A DNA stretch of 64,000 nt from CAXMQS01 sp964195995 (GCA_964195995.1 CAXMQS010000036.1:62001-126000); one strand, 5' to 3'; counted from the first letter of the stretch, positions 1-8,194 are shown. Numbers and translations: made by a program. Notes: generated by a model from the sequence alone, not told the origin.

Positions 1-1180
1 CCTGACGATCTACCCACAGCTCGCCGCCCGGGCCTTCCTTGGCGACGGCCTCGATCGAGCTGAGCAGGATCATGGTCGCGTCGTAAGTGTGGGCGTGGAA
101 GGCCGCAAGTGGTGCCTCGCCGTAGTCCGCCTCATAACGAGCCTTCAGGTCGCCGTAGTTGACGCCGGTGAAGCCGCTATTGGTGAACACCAGGTTCGGG
201 CCTGAGAAGTACATGCCCTCGGACTCGGCGAGGCTCATGAAGCCACCCTCGCCGCCAACGAACAAGCCGTCGGCTCCGAACAACTGCACATCCTCGAGAC
301 CGGATACTCCGCGGGCCTGCTGGGCAATGAAGTCACCGGCTGGCTGGAAGATCGGGAAGTAGATCACTTCCGGCTCTCCAGCAGCAACCTCCGTCAGTAC
401 CGGCACCATGTCGGTGTCGGTAGGGGCGACTGCCGTGTATACGGAGACTGTTCCACCAAGGGCGGTGAAAGCATTTGAGAACGATGTTGCAAGACCATCC
501 GTGTAGGGGTCGCCGTCATGGATGGCAGCAGCGTTCGTAAAGCCGAGAACGCTGAAGGCGTACTCAGCTGCAGCCGCGCCCTGGAACAGGTCGTTGTGGG
601 CTGTCCGGTAGTAGCCGGGCTGATAGTTCTCGTTGGCGTTGCCCTCAAGGTCAGACGTCAGCGAGGGGCTGGTGTTGGATCCGGAGATCAAGACCATTCC
701 CGCACCGGTGATGATCGGGCTCGCCGCTGCGGCAGCACCGGAACACGTGGTTCCGACGACACCGAGGACTCCGTCCTGAGCAACGATGGCCTGGGCTCCT
801 GCAGCTCCGCCTTCAGGGCCGCACAGGTCGTCCTCGAACACGCCGAGGTCAACGCTGTGACCCAAGAGGTCTCCGTAGTCCTCGACTGCCAGTTCCGTTC
901 CACGGTTCTGGTCAACGCCCAGGAACTCCGTACCACCACTGATGGACTGGAGTGTCCTGATCTGGACGGACTCGCCGGCGCCGATTAGCACGCCGCCAAG
1001 ATCGCTCATGGCCGGCGGCGGAAATTCCGCTGGCGCGTCTGTTGTCGGCGCGTCTGTTGTCGGCGCCTCTGTGGTTGGCGCCTGTGTTCCGCCGCTGGTC
1101 GTTGTTGTGCTGCTGTCTCCACAGGCAGCGGCAATCAGCGCCAGGACGAACACAAGAGCCAACAGCTTCGTGAATCGCAT
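1..1180 (-). CDS. Branched-chain amino acid-type ABC transporter substrate-binding lipoprotein (partial, C-terminus beyond window)
   Basis: Reading from ATG at 1180, the frame stays open to the window edge, so the C-terminus is missing. The N-terminus (MRFTKLLALVFVLALIAAAC) is a lipoprotein signal ending in Cys. A Thr/Pro/Ala linker follows, encoded by a 15-nt unit repeated about three times (1033-1077). The rest resembles a type I periplasmic binding fold (LivK/Peripla_BP_6), with segments such as VGVVGTTCSGAAAAASPII and YYRTAHNDLFQGAAAAEYA. The likely role is capture of an amino acid or similar small ligand outside the membrane for an ABC importer; the ligand cannot be told from sequence. 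A GGAGG Shine-Dalgarno sequence lies about 8 bases before the ATG. Permease genes are not visible and may lie outside the window. Confidence 0.85.
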   Translation of the reverse strand, partial: MRFTKLLALVFVLALIAAACGDSSTTTTSGGTQAPTTEAPTTDAPTTDAPAEFPPPAMSDLGGVLIGAGESVQIRTLQSISGGTEFLGVDQNRGTELAVEDYGDLLGHSVDLGVFEDDLCGPEGGAAGAQAIVAQDGVLGVVGTTCSGAAAAASPIITGAGMVLISGSNTSPSLTSDLEGNANENYQPGYYRTAHNDLFQGAAAAEYAFSVLGFTNAAAIHDGDPYTDGLATSFSNAFTALGGTVSVYTAVAPTDTDMVPVLTEVAAGEPEVIYFPIFQPAGDFIAQQARGVSGLEDVQLFGADGLFVGGEGGFMSLAESEGMYFSGPNLVFTNSGFTGVNYGDLKARYEADYGEAPLAAFHAHTYDATMILLSSIEAVAKEGPGGELWVDRQ

Positions 1181-1211
1181 ATGGGTATTCCTCCCGTATC
1201 TTTCTTTTGGG

Positions 1212-1236
1212 ACTCCGAAAGCCTCGGCTTCGGAGT
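1212..1236 (-). promoter_or_regulatory. Inverted repeat in the leader of the binding-protein gene
   Basis: Perfect 8-bp arms ACTCCGAA / TTCGGAGT are separated by 9 bases, about 30 bases upstream of the ATG at 1180. No T-run follows on either strand, so it is not a simple terminator. It could be an operator or an mRNA-stabilising hairpin. The role is inferred. Confidence 0.35.
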
Positions 1237-1379
1237 TTGGGAAGTCTAGGCGCTTGGTCAGCGCCACGCGTCGAAAAGCCCTAAATGGCACCGATTCCTC
1301 CGAAACCGTGTAGTGTCGTCCGTTCTCAAGACACGAAGACAGCGCAGCGCAGGAATCTGGGATTTTCTAGTGATTTCCC

Positions 1380-1407
1380 TTGCCAAATGCCGGGATTGTG
1401 AAATAAT
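1380..1407 (+). promoter_or_regulatory. Candidate promoter of the sigma factor gene
   Basis: TTGCCA (1380-1385) and AATAAT (1402-1407) are separated by 16 bases, close to the sigma-70 consensus. The pair lies 38 bases upstream of the ATG at 1446, and a strong AGGAGGG ribosome binding site sits just before that ATG. Not tested. Confidence 0.4.
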
Positions 1408-1445
1408 GCACAAGCTCATCGCGTTGTAACTCCTAGGAGGGTTCC

Positions 1446-2378
1446 ATGGGGGCACAACTGAAAACCGTTGAACTAACTACCGACACCGTCGCTGCTTACC
1501 TCAACAACGTCGGCCAGCACGAGCTGCTAACGGCTGACGAAGAGGTAATGCTTGCCCAGACCATCGAAGAGGGCAAGTCCGCGGAAGAGAAGATCGAAGC
1601 CAAGACCTACGACGACCTCAGCGAGAGGCGTCGCCTCGGACGCTCCATGCGGCGCGGCGAGGATGCCCGTCACCGGTTCGTCAACTCCAACCTGCGCCTC
1701 GTGGTAAGCCAGGCCCGTCGCTACCGCAACACGCCCGGGATGGATTTCATCGACCTCATCCAGGAGGGGAACCTTGGCCTGATGCGTGCCGTCGAGAAGT
1801 TCGACTGGCGCAAGGGTTTCAAGTTCTCCACCTATGCCACTTGGTGGATCCGCCAAGCCATCCAGCGCGGTATCGCCGAGAAGTCTCGCACGGTCCGCAT
1901 TCCCGGACAGCTCCATGACAAGGCCAACCTGGTCCACGCCGTTGCCGACAGGTTGCGTGCCGAGACCGGTCGCGAGCCCACCATGGAAGAGCTTGTCGGC
2001 GAGACCGGCCTCGAGCAGAAGGTGATCGAGGATGCGCTTGCTCTTCAGGAGTCGGCGAGCCTCGAGGCGCCTGTTGGCGAGGACGGCGCCGTTCTCGGCG
2101 ACTTCGTCATCGGCGACATCGAAGAGGACGATCCGGTGTTCAAGATCGAGGAGCTTGCAGTTTCCGATGACCTGCGATCCGCCGTCTCCCGGCTTCCCGA
2201 CCGCGAGCGTCGCATCCTCGCGCTTCGGTTCGGCTTCGTTGATGGAGTACCACGGCCGCTCGACGAGATCGGCGACGAGTTCGGCCTTACGGCTGAGCGC
2301 ATCCGTCAGATCGAGAAGCGAGCGCTCACCCGCATGCGCCATCCCAGCTTCGGCCTGCGCGAGCACGAGCTCGTCTAG
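1446..2378 (+). CDS. RNA polymerase sigma factor, sigma-70 family (RpoD/SigA-like)
   Basis: The 310-residue protein carries sigma region 1.2 (about residues 12-45), region 2 with DLIQEGNLG at 103-111 and the aromatic promoter-melting segment FSTYATWWIRQAI at 127-139, region 3 (about 150-215) and region 4 with the rpoD-box RPLDEIG (270-276) and recognition helix RIRQIEKRAL (285-294). It lacks the long N-terminal region 1.1 and acidic extension of primary HrdB-type factors. It could be a compact primary sigma or a group 2 (SigB/HrdA-like) factor; the window does not decide. The start is set by AGGAGGG six to seven bases upstream. The C-terminus (REHELV) differs from the usual KLKDYLD-like ending. 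An unknown gene follows with almost no gap. Confidence 0.93.
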   Translation: MGAQLKTVELTTDTVAAYLNNVGQHELLTADEEVMLAQTIEEGKSAEEKIEAKTYDDLSERRRLGRSMRRGEDARHRFVNSNLRLVVSQARRYRNTPGMDFIDLIQEGNLGLMRAVEKFDWRKGFKFSTYATWWIRQAIQRGIAEKSRTVRIPGQLHDKANLVHAVADRLRAETGREPTMEELVGETGLEQKVIEDALALQESASLEAPVGEDGAVLGDFVIGDIEEDDPVFKIEELAVSDDLRSAVSRLPDRERRILALRFGFVDGVPRPLDEIGDEFGLTAERIRQIEKRALTRMRHPSFGLREHELV

Positions 2379-2452
2379 CCCAGTCCATCAGCCGCCTCAC
2401 CGAGCTCATCGAGGCGAGTGACCTCGACGGTCTGATCCACCACATCGACGGC

Positions 2453-3334
2453 TTGGCTTCGTCGCGCTCGTGGGAGGACATCGTCGAGGTAAGGGAGCGC
2501 TGCGCCGAAGGCGTTGAGCGCGGCAAGCAGGTGTGGGCGGCATCTGAGTACGGCGCCTACAGGTTGGCCCTCGACGCTCCAGGAGAGTTCGCAGGCGCCG
2601 CCGTTGTCTCTGGCGCCGGCCGACACACCTTGGGCCCCCTGTGGGAGGTGGCGGCGTCTACCCACGAGTGGGCTGAGTTGGAGCCCCACCTCGACATCGG
2701 TGATCACCGGGAGTTGGTCGCCCGCGAGCGTGCCTTGCGCGGCGAAGACGTCGGGCTGGTCCCCGCTCACACCTACGACATCCCGGTGGCCCCCGAGCAG
2801 TGGGAGCCTCGATACGCGGTGGCCGTCTACCGGGCCGATGGCGCCGACTTTCCCGAACCTGAGGTCGACCGCTACGAGGTTCTCGAAGTCCCGGCGGCGA
2901 CGGCCGACGTGATGGAGGATGACGACGTTCTCGATGCCTTACACGATCTTGTGGAGCCCTGGACGGGCTCCCTGCAGACGGTCGCGGTGAGGGGTTCCAC
3001 CGCAGACGCCATCGCAGCCACTGGTGCCGCTGCGGTCGTCGCCAAGCGTCTCGAGTCACAGGATGCGATCGCCCGCATGGGGTGGGCCGGCGCCAGTGGC
3101 GGCGCACACGGCCGCAGGCGCGGCGCCGCGGTCGGCCGCTACAACGCCTGGTGGGCTGTCGCCAACCTCGCCGGAGTCGAATGGCCGGACCTGGGAGGGG
3201 AGGGCGGTCGCCTCGAGTGGCTGGCTTGGCGACCGGCTGACTTCACGGAGGGTTGGGAGCTTCACCTGGCTATCGCCGATCCCGAGCGTGGCCTCGCCTG
3301 GGCTATCGCCGCCACCGACGTCGTCGACACCTAG
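2453..3334 (+). CDS. Hypothetical protein downstream of the sigma factor gene
   Basis: I do not recognise this family. The frame encodes 293 residues from a TTG at 2453, with strong GC preference at third codon positions. It is acidic, rich in Ala, Val, Asp, Glu and Trp, and has no signal peptide or membrane segment. Residues about 200-235 (ARMGWAGASGGAHGRRRGAA) form a Gly/Arg-rich stretch before a conserved-looking WWAVANLAGVEWP segment. The same frame stays coding-like upstream to about 2384, six bases past the sigma stop (for example LTELIEASDLDGLIHHIDG), but contains no ATG, GTG or TTG there. The true start may therefore be non-canonical or obscured by a frameshift. It is probably co-transcribed with the sigma gene, so a regulatory partner is possible but unproven. 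Confidence 0.7.
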   Translation: MASSRSWEDIVEVRERCAEGVERGKQVWAASEYGAYRLALDAPGEFAGAAVVSGAGRHTLGPLWEVAASTHEWAELEPHLDIGDHRELVARERALRGEDVGLVPAHTYDIPVAPEQWEPRYAVAVYRADGADFPEPEVDRYEVLEVPAATADVMEDDDVLDALHDLVEPWTGSLQTVAVRGSTADAIAATGAAAVVAKRLESQDAIARMGWAGASGGAHGRRRGAAVGRYNAWWAVANLAGVEWPDLGGEGGRLEWLAWRPADFTEGWELHLAIADPERGLAWAIAATDVVDT

Positions 3335-3537
3335 GTCTCGACGAACTCGATCTTTTCGGGGGCGGGGATGCGCTGGCGATTGGCCCGCCAGACGTCCGAA
3401 AAGGCGAGCAGTCCCACCATGGCGACGATGACGATGATGGCGATGCCGGCGATGATGCGCTTCTTTCGCTGCTGTTGGAGGCGCATCTCGAACAGCTCTG
3501 TCTCCGGCGCTACCTCTTCGTCAGACCATTCCCGCAT
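3331..3537 (-). CDS. Small single-pass membrane protein
   Basis: The ATG at 3537 gives 68 residues: an acidic N-terminus (MREWSDEEVAPETELFE), a basic stretch (RLQQQRKKR), one hydrophobic helix (IIAGIAIIVIVAMVGLLAF, about 28-46) and a short charged tail. This suggests an inner-membrane protein with cytoplasmic N-terminus. Function is unknown. A TATCTT -10-like element ends six bases before the ATG, consistent with leaderless transcription. The longer upstream frame runs into a palindromic repeat and is not credible. The 3' end overlaps the preceding plus-strand gene by 4 bases. Confidence 0.7.
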   Translation of the reverse strand: MREWSDEEVAPETELFEMRLQQQRKKRIIAGIAIIVIVAMVGLLAFSDVWRANRQRIPAPEKIEFVET

Positions 3538-3543
3538 TGGGGA

Positions 3544-3549
3544 AAGATA
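3544..3549 (-). promoter_or_regulatory. -10 element (TATCTT) of a probable leaderless promoter
   Basis: TATCTT on the minus strand ends 6 bases before the ATG at 3537, so transcription would begin at or near the A of the start codon. Confidence 0.45.
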
Positions 3550-3551
3550 TC

Positions 3552-3590
3552 GAGCTTTGAGCCTTGGGCTATGGGCTTTGGGCGTAAGCC
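3552..3590. repeat. Copy of a GAGCTTTGAGCC-type intergenic repeat
   Basis: The first 19 bases, GAGCTTTGAGCCTTGGGCT, match the sequence at 30671 with one difference. Internally it is a phased GGGCT/TTTGG repeat. It lies directly upstream of the -10 element of the small membrane protein gene. Related but degenerate copies are at 14924, 30136 and 48351. Confidence 0.55.
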
Positions 3591-3617
3591 GTGAGTGGCG
3601 TGGCGAGAGGGTGGGAT

Positions 3618-3735
3618 TTGTGTCTCCCCCCATTGGGGGGAGTACCGGCGGAGCCGGGGAGGGGGGCTTCCTAGCGGGCGTGCTCGTTGCTGACACCCCT
3701 CCGCCTCGCTGCGCTCGGTCACCCTGGAGGGGGAG
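3618..3735. repeat. Composite palindromic intergenic repeat, copy 1
   Basis: It begins with a hairpin TCTCCCCCC-ATT-GGGGGGAG, followed by a core reading GGCGGAGCCGGGGAGGGGGG then CTTCCT, a variable centre, and an end of opposite sense with CCCCTCCG and GGAGGGGGAGG. The core is nearly identical to one at 7199-7262. There is no coding capacity and no transposase. It ends three bases before the LexA box of dnaE2. Confidence 0.65.
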
Positions 3736-3737
3736 GG

Positions 3738-3751
3738 CGAACATATGTTCG
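3738..3751 (+). promoter_or_regulatory. LexA binding site (SOS box) of dnaE2
   Basis: CGAACATATGTTCG is an exact match to the CGAAC-N4-GTTCG LexA consensus of Gram-positive bacteria. It lies two bases upstream of a TAGAGT -10 element (3754-3759), which is 8 bases before the dnaE2 ATG. LexA bound here would block RNA polymerase. The recA site at 57546 has the same box-to--10 spacing, and lexA is at the end of the window. Confidence 0.88.
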
Positions 3752-3753
3752 AC

Positions 3754-3759
3754 TAGAGT
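3754..3759 (+). promoter_or_regulatory. -10 element (TAGAGT) of dnaE2
   Basis: TAGAGT lies two bases after the LexA box and 8 bases before the ATG at 3768. No -35 hexamer is obvious, and there is essentially no 5' untranslated region, suggesting a leaderless or nearly leaderless mRNA. Confidence 0.5.
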
Positions 3760-3767
3760 GATTTCCC

Positions 3768-6700
3768 ATGTATGCCGAGTTGCACTGTCACACCAACTAC
3801 TCCTTTCAGGACGGGGCCTCGTGGGCAGAGGAGCTGGTGCAGCGGGCGGTCGATCTGGAGTACACGGCCCTGGCCGTCACCGACCACGATGGCTTTCGGG
3901 GGGCGGTCCGCTTCCATCAGGCGGCCACTGTCACCGGGTTGCCGGCGGTGTATGGCACCGAAATCAGCATGGCGGCGAACGCCAACGAAGACCAAGACAA
4001 AGACCCGATACCAGGGCCGGGGGAGGCGGAGATAGCCGAGCCGGAGAAGCGGCGCGGGCGGACGCATCCGATGCACGGGTCGAAGCCGACGGCGATGGCG
4101 GAGGCCGATCATCTCGTCCTGTTGGCCTCCTCTCCCCAGGGTTATGGAGCCATCAGCCACTTGGTGTCCAAGGCCCAGTTCCGGGGACGCAAGGATCGTC
4201 CCGTCTACGACTGGGGCGATGTCGCGGAGGCCGCGGCCATCGGTGAATTGGTGGCGTTGTCTGGGTGCCACCAAGGGGCCATGGCGCGGGCGGCACAGGC
4301 CGGAGACCTCGACGGCGCGCTGCGAGAGGGCTCTCGCCTCAGGGAGATCTTCGGGGGTCGCTTCTACGTCGAGTTGTGGCATCACGGGATGCCCGAGGAC
4401 GACCCGCGCAACGATCTCATGGCCGAGGCCGCCCGTCGTCTCAATGCTCCAACCATCGCCACCAACAACGCCCACTACCACGACCGGTCGCAGGCGGACC
4501 TCTCCGAGGTTCTGGCCGCCATCGGCGGCAGGCGCGACCTCGACGCCAACGATGGATACCGGCCTGCCTCAGATGAGCGTTACCTCAAGTCTCCCCAAGA
4601 GATGGAGCAACGCTTCGCTCGCTATCCGGGGGCGGTGCGAAGGGCAGGGCGACTTGGGGCCGATCTTGCCTTTGACCTGGCGCTGGTAGCACCGCGGCTT
4701 CCCGACTACGGACTCCCCGGGTCGTTCACCACCGAGTCCGAATACCTGCGACACCTCGTGTTCGAGGGAGCTCAGGAGGTCTACCCAGACGGCGCCGGTG
4801 GCGTGGAGTGGCGGGCCGAGCAACGGCTCAACCACGAGCTGAAGGTCATAGAAGAGCTCGAGTTCGGTGGCTACTTCCTCGTGGTGTGGGACATCGTGCA
4901 GTTCGCACGGTCCCGCGACATCTATTGCCAGATCCGGGGCTCCGGTGCCGACTCTGCGGTGTGTCGCTGTCTCGGACTGACGAGGGTCGATCCGATACGC
5001 CTCAACCTGCCGTTCGAGCGCTTCCTCTCAGAGGAGCGGGCCCGCCCTCCGGACATCGACGTCGACTTCGAGGCGGAGCGCCGCGAGGAGGTCATCCAGT
5101 ACTGCTACCAGCGCTATGGACGGGAGCGGGCGGCCATGGTTGCCAACGTCATCACCTATCGAGCGCGGTCCGTGCTCCAGGACGTCGGCAAGGCGTTCGG
5201 GCTCACCCAGGCTCAGGTGAGCGGCCTCACCCGCTACGTAGACACCCGCAAGCCGCAGCGCTTGGCCGAGGAGCTCGAGTTGCCGCCGGGGCTGACGACC
5301 GACCTCATCTATGACATGTGTGCCCGACTCGACGGCTTCCCGAGGCACCTCGGCATCCACTCCGGGGGGATGGTGATGGCGGATCGCCCGTTATGGGAGG
5401 TGGTCCCGTTGGAGTGGGGGCGCATGGAGGATCGGTCGGTGCTGCAGTGGGACAAGGACGACTGTGCTGCCATGGGTGTCGTCAAGTTCGACCTCCTCGC
5501 CCTTGGCATGCTCAACGCCCTCCACCTTGCGGTCGACATGATCGGCGACGCCCACGGTGTCGCTGTCGATCTGGCGACCATCGACCAGGAGCCGGTGATC
5601 TACGACATGCTCACCAAGGCAGACACGGTTGGCCTCTTCCAGGTGGAGTCGCGGGCTCAGATGGCGACCTTGCCTCGCATGAAGCCGAAGGACTTCTACG
5701 ACTTGGCCATCGAGGTTGCCCTCATTCGCCCAGGCCCGATCCAGGGGCACTCAGTCCATCCGTTCCTGCGAAGGCGCAATGGCGAGGAGAAGGTGAGCTA
5801 CCCCCACCCCCTGGCCGAGCCCATTCTCCGCAAGACGCTGGGAGTCCCCGTGTTCCAGGAGCAGCTCATGGAACTGGCAAGGGTGTGCGCGGGATTCTCG
5901 CCGGGTCAGTCAGATCGGTTGCGCTCGGCGATGACCCACAAGCGGTCGGACGAAGCCATGGCCAAGCTCGCAGACGAGGTGTACGACGGCATGGCCCGTA
6001 ATGGGATCACCGGGTCCGCCGCAGACGAGATATGGGAGAAGCTGCAGGGGTTCGCCTCGTTCGGCTTCCCCGAGAGTCACTCGGTTTCGTTCGCCTACAT
6101 CGTCTACGCCTCGGCCTGGCTCAAGTACCACTGGCCGACCGAGTTCCTGGCGGGGTTGCTCAACGCCCAGCCCATGGGCTTCTACAGCCCCAACACGCTG
6201 GCGCAGGACGCCATCCGCCATGGGGTGGTGGTTCTTGCCCCCGACATCAACACTGCCGAGTTCGACTGCACCATCGAGCACATCGATACCGACCCCAACG
6301 ACATCGCCATCTACTACGGACTGAGCTGGCGTCGGGGGAGAGGACCCACCGATGATCCCGTTCGTCCGGCAACCGCGGTGCGACTCGGCCTTCGCTACGT
6401 CCGCAACCTGGGGGAGGCCGAGATCGCCCGCATCGAGGCCGCCCGTCAGGTTGGCGGTCCCTTTTCGTCTGCCGAGGACCTGGCGCAGCGCACCGGCCTC
6501 GACGCCGGCGGTCTCGAGGGTCTGGCGGCAGCGGGTGCCCTCGGCTCGGTTGGCATGGGAAGGCGTGATGGGATCTGGGCAGCAGGGGCCCTTGCCGACC
6601 TCGGTCCGGGGCGGCTGGCCATCTCCGAGGGTGCCGTTGCCCCATCGCTTGGCGAAATGGAGCCGTATCAGGCTCACCAGGCCGACCTGTGGTCGACGGG

Positions 6701-7067
6701 GGTGTCGTCGACGCACCCGGTCCACTTCGCCCGCCCCGTTCTCGCCGACCGGGGCTGCTTCACCGTTGCCGACGCCCTTGTGAAGAAGCGTCACGGCATC
6801 AGGGCCAAGGTCGGCGGCATCATCACCCACCGCCAGCGTCCCGGCACCGCCAAAGGCATTCGCTTTCTCAACCTCGAGGACGAGACCGGTCTCCTCAACG
6901 TCGTCGTGATGCCCCAGGTGTGGGACCAGAACTACGAGATCGCCCGCAAGGCAGTCGGGGTGATCATCGAAGGACGCCTCGAGTTCCGCGACGGCGTCAC
7001 CAACCTGGTCGCCCACCGTTTCTGGGAGTGGCCGGTAGATGGAGTGAAGAGCCGCGACTTCCGATAG
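3768..7067 (+). CDS. dnaE2: Error-prone DNA polymerase III alpha subunit DnaE2 (ImuC)
   Basis: The 1099-residue length is typical of DnaE2. The N-terminal PHP domain has HCHTNYSF (residues 6-13) and TDHDGFRG (38-45). The C-family polymerase active site PDIDVDFE is at about 427-434, and HSGGMVM, characteristic of this subgroup, is near 530. A C-terminal OB-fold domain (about 1010-1080) contains GIRAKVGGIITHRQRPGTAKG. The replicative beta/tau-binding tail of DnaE1 is absent. DnaE2 carries out SOS-induced translesion synthesis with ImuA/ImuB, neither of which is in the window. A charged insertion (about residues 69-112) interrupts the PHP domain. An exact LexA box just upstream supports DNA-damage control. 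The gene is flanked on both sides by composite palindromic repeats. Confidence 0.95.
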   Translation: MYAELHCHTNYSFQDGASWAEELVQRAVDLEYTALAVTDHDGFRGAVRFHQAATVTGLPAVYGTEISMAANANEDQDKDPIPGPGEAEIAEPEKRRGRTHPMHGSKPTAMAEADHLVLLASSPQGYGAISHLVSKAQFRGRKDRPVYDWGDVAEAAAIGELVALSGCHQGAMARAAQAGDLDGALREGSRLREIFGGRFYVELWHHGMPEDDPRNDLMAEAARRLNAPTIATNNAHYHDRSQADLSEVLAAIGGRRDLDANDGYRPASDERYLKSPQEMEQRFARYPGAVRRAGRLGADLAFDLALVAPRLPDYGLPGSFTTESEYLRHLVFEGAQEVYPDGAGGVEWRAEQRLNHELKVIEELEFGGYFLVVWDIVQFARSRDIYCQIRGSGADSAVCRCLGLTRVDPIRLNLPFERFLSEERARPPDIDVDFEAERREEVIQYCYQRYGRERAAMVANVITYRARSVLQDVGKAFGLTQAQVSGLTRYVDTRKPQRLAEELELPPGLTTDLIYDMCARLDGFPRHLGIHSGGMVMADRPLWEVVPLEWGRMEDRSVLQWDKDDCAAMGVVKFDLLALGMLNALHLAVDMIGDAHGVAVDLATIDQEPVIYDMLTKADTVGLFQVESRAQMATLPRMKPKDFYDLAIEVALIRPGPIQGHSVHPFLRRRNGEEKVSYPHPLAEPILRKTLGVPVFQEQLMELARVCAGFSPGQSDRLRSAMTHKRSDEAMAKLADEVYDGMARNGITGSAADEIWEKLQGFASFGFPESHSVSFAYIVYASAWLKYHWPTEFLAGLLNAQPMGFYSPNTLAQDAIRHGVVVLAPDINTAEFDCTIEHIDTDPNDIAIYYGLSWRRGRGPTDDPVRPATAVRLGLRYVRNLGEAEIARIEAARQVGGPFSSAEDLAQRTGLDAGGLEGLAAAGALGSVGMGRRDGIWAAGALADLGPGRLAISEGAVAPSLGEMEPYQAHQADLWSTGVSSTHPVHFARPVLADRGCFTVADALVKKRHGIRAKVGGIITHRQRPGTAKGIRFLNLEDETGLLNVVVMPQVWDQNYEIARKAVGVIIEGRLEFRDGVTNLVAHRFWEWPVDGVKSRDFR

Positions 7068-7072
7068 AGAAT

Positions 7073-7345
7073 CCTCCCCCTTCAGGGGGAGGTGGCCCGA
7101 AGGGTCGGAGGGGGTCGAGGCGTGGTTCACCCGTCATCGAGATCGTGGCGAGGCTCGCTTGGGGGAGTACCGGCGAAGCCGGGGAGGAGACCCTCTCCGT
7201 TTCTCCTCCCATAGGGGGGAGAAACGGCGGAGCCGGGGAGGGGGGCTTCCTCGCGGGCGCGTGGTTTTGGTACATCGTGATAGCTGTAAACAGGAAGCCC
7301 CCTCCGACCGTCTCGGCCACCTCCCCCTAGGGGGGAGGAGACGTC
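7073..7345. repeat. Composite palindromic intergenic repeat array, copy 2; fills the gap after dnaE2
   Basis: This 306-base gap (7068-7373) holds no gene. It starts with a perfect hairpin CCTCCCCC-TTCA-GGGGGAGG (7073-7092), which could also terminate dnaE2 transcription. A partial unit with a CCGGC-GAA-GCCGG stem lies near 7160-7185. A full unit at 7199-7262 has a hairpin TTTCTCCTCCC/GGGGGGAGAAA and the same core as at 3621-3683. A final unit in opposite sense (about 7291-7342) has AGGAAGCCCCCTCCG and ACCTCCCCCTAGGGGGGAGG. The arms GGAGGGGGGCTTCCT and AGGAAGCCCCCTCC form a large inverted repeat. Confidence 0.65.
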
Positions 7346-7373
7346 AAGCTGCCCTAAGAGGGGAGCGCTTCCT

Positions 7374-8150
7374 TTACGGTGCACGCACGCCGAGCGCTGT
7401 TGCCAGCACCACCGATAGGCCGAGGACAACCTGCTGGGCCCCGAGCGCCGCTACGACCGGTGGACGGCGGCGAACCTGGACGATGTGCACGACCGCCAAC
7501 GCGATGAGGGCGATCATCCCGGTGAGAGGGACGGCGTCCAACGTGTATCCGACGGTCCCGGCCATTGCCGCCACGAACTGGGCGCCGTCGGAGGTAAGGA
7601 CCTTGTGAGGTTGCTCCTTCATTCGCCGAAGCTGTACGCGCACGAATGGAATCGCGGCAACGGCCCTGGCGCCGGCGACGCACCACAGGCCGGCGGCGAC
7701 CAGAGCACCGCCACCTCCTGCCAGGGCGATGGCGGCGGCCACCGCGGCAACGCCGACGGAGCCGGCCAGCTCGGGCACCAGCCGCCTGCTGCGGGACCGG
7801 ATGTCGTACCACGACTCGATAGCCACCAGCGGCGCCGCGATCACAAGGGGCCACCAGAACGCCTGCTCAGCGGTGACAACGGCAAGCATCAGCAGCACTG
7901 CTGCGATTGCCAGCTCGACACCCGCCACCCGTTCCGCCAGTTGCGTGCGGCCTAGCCGTCGCTTCCGCAGGCGATCGACCAAGGCGATTCTGAGCGGCGT
8001 GCGAGCCACGAACGCCGTGAGAGCGACACCCGCCAGCGCCAGGCCAGCCGCACTGGGCTCGACCAACAGCCCCAACACGGCAGGCTCGAGAGTGAGGCTC
8101 CAACCCCCGTGCTCAGTGGGGACGGCAACCGATCGGACGGAAACCACCAT
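7374..8150 (-). CDS. YwiC-like family membrane protein
   Basis: The 258-residue protein is strongly hydrophobic with about seven to eight predicted membrane segments. The N-terminal signature PTEHGGWSLTLEP (11-23) corresponds to the P-x-EHG-W motif of the YwiC-like family (PF14256). YwiC-like proteins are of unknown function; in Bacillus the founding gene sits near nitrate respiration genes, but no such genes are here. A TAGGCT -10 element ends six bases before the ATG, so the mRNA is probably leaderless. It stands alone between a repeat array and a VOC gene on the same strand. Confidence 0.75.
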   Translation of the reverse strand: MVVSVRSVAVPTEHGGWSLTLEPAVLGLLVEPSAAGLALAGVALTAFVARTPLRIALVDRLRKRRLGRTQLAERVAGVELAIAAVLLMLAVVTAEQAFWWPLVIAAPLVAIESWYDIRSRSRRLVPELAGSVGVAAVAAAIALAGGGGALVAAGLWCVAGARAVAAIPFVRVQLRRMKEQPHKVLTSDGAQFVAAMAGTVGYTLDAVPLTGMIALIALAVVHIVQVRRRPPVVAALGAQQVVLGLSVVLATALGVRAP

Positions 8151-8156
8151 GCCCGA

Positions 8157-8162
8157 AGCCTA
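8157..8162 (-). promoter_or_regulatory. -10 element (TAGGCT), probable leaderless promoter of the YwiC-like gene
   Basis: TAGGCT on the minus strand ends 6 bases before the ATG at 8150, the spacing expected when transcription starts on the initiation codon. Confidence 0.5.
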
Positions 8163-8194
8163 CGAAGGTACAGCTCTGAGAGGGGCGGTGCGCC

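Noticed and set aside
1033..1077. 15-base tandem repeat considered as a regulatory repeat
   Set aside because: It lies inside the binding-protein gene and encodes its Thr/Pro/Ala linker after the lipid-modified Cys, a common low-complexity tether.
1527..2366. A 279-codon minus-strand open frame opposite the sigma factor gene
   Set aside because: Antisense shadow; its translation shows no family features while the sigma regions are fully conserved on the plus strand.
3590..3760. Possible extension of the small membrane protein gene to a start at 3744
   Set aside because: The extra residues come from the palindromic repeat (Pro/Arg-rich) and would run through the dnaE2 LexA box; the ATG at 3537 with a -10 six bases away is better.
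5910..7130. A 406-codon open frame on the minus strand opposite dnaE2
   Set aside because: It is a shadow of the high-GC dnaE2 coding frame, with no domain, and dnaE2 has unmistakable motifs over the same bases.
7068..7373. Repeat array considered as a CRISPR array
   Set aside because: Units are palindromic, unequal and in opposite senses, without regular spacers or cas genes.
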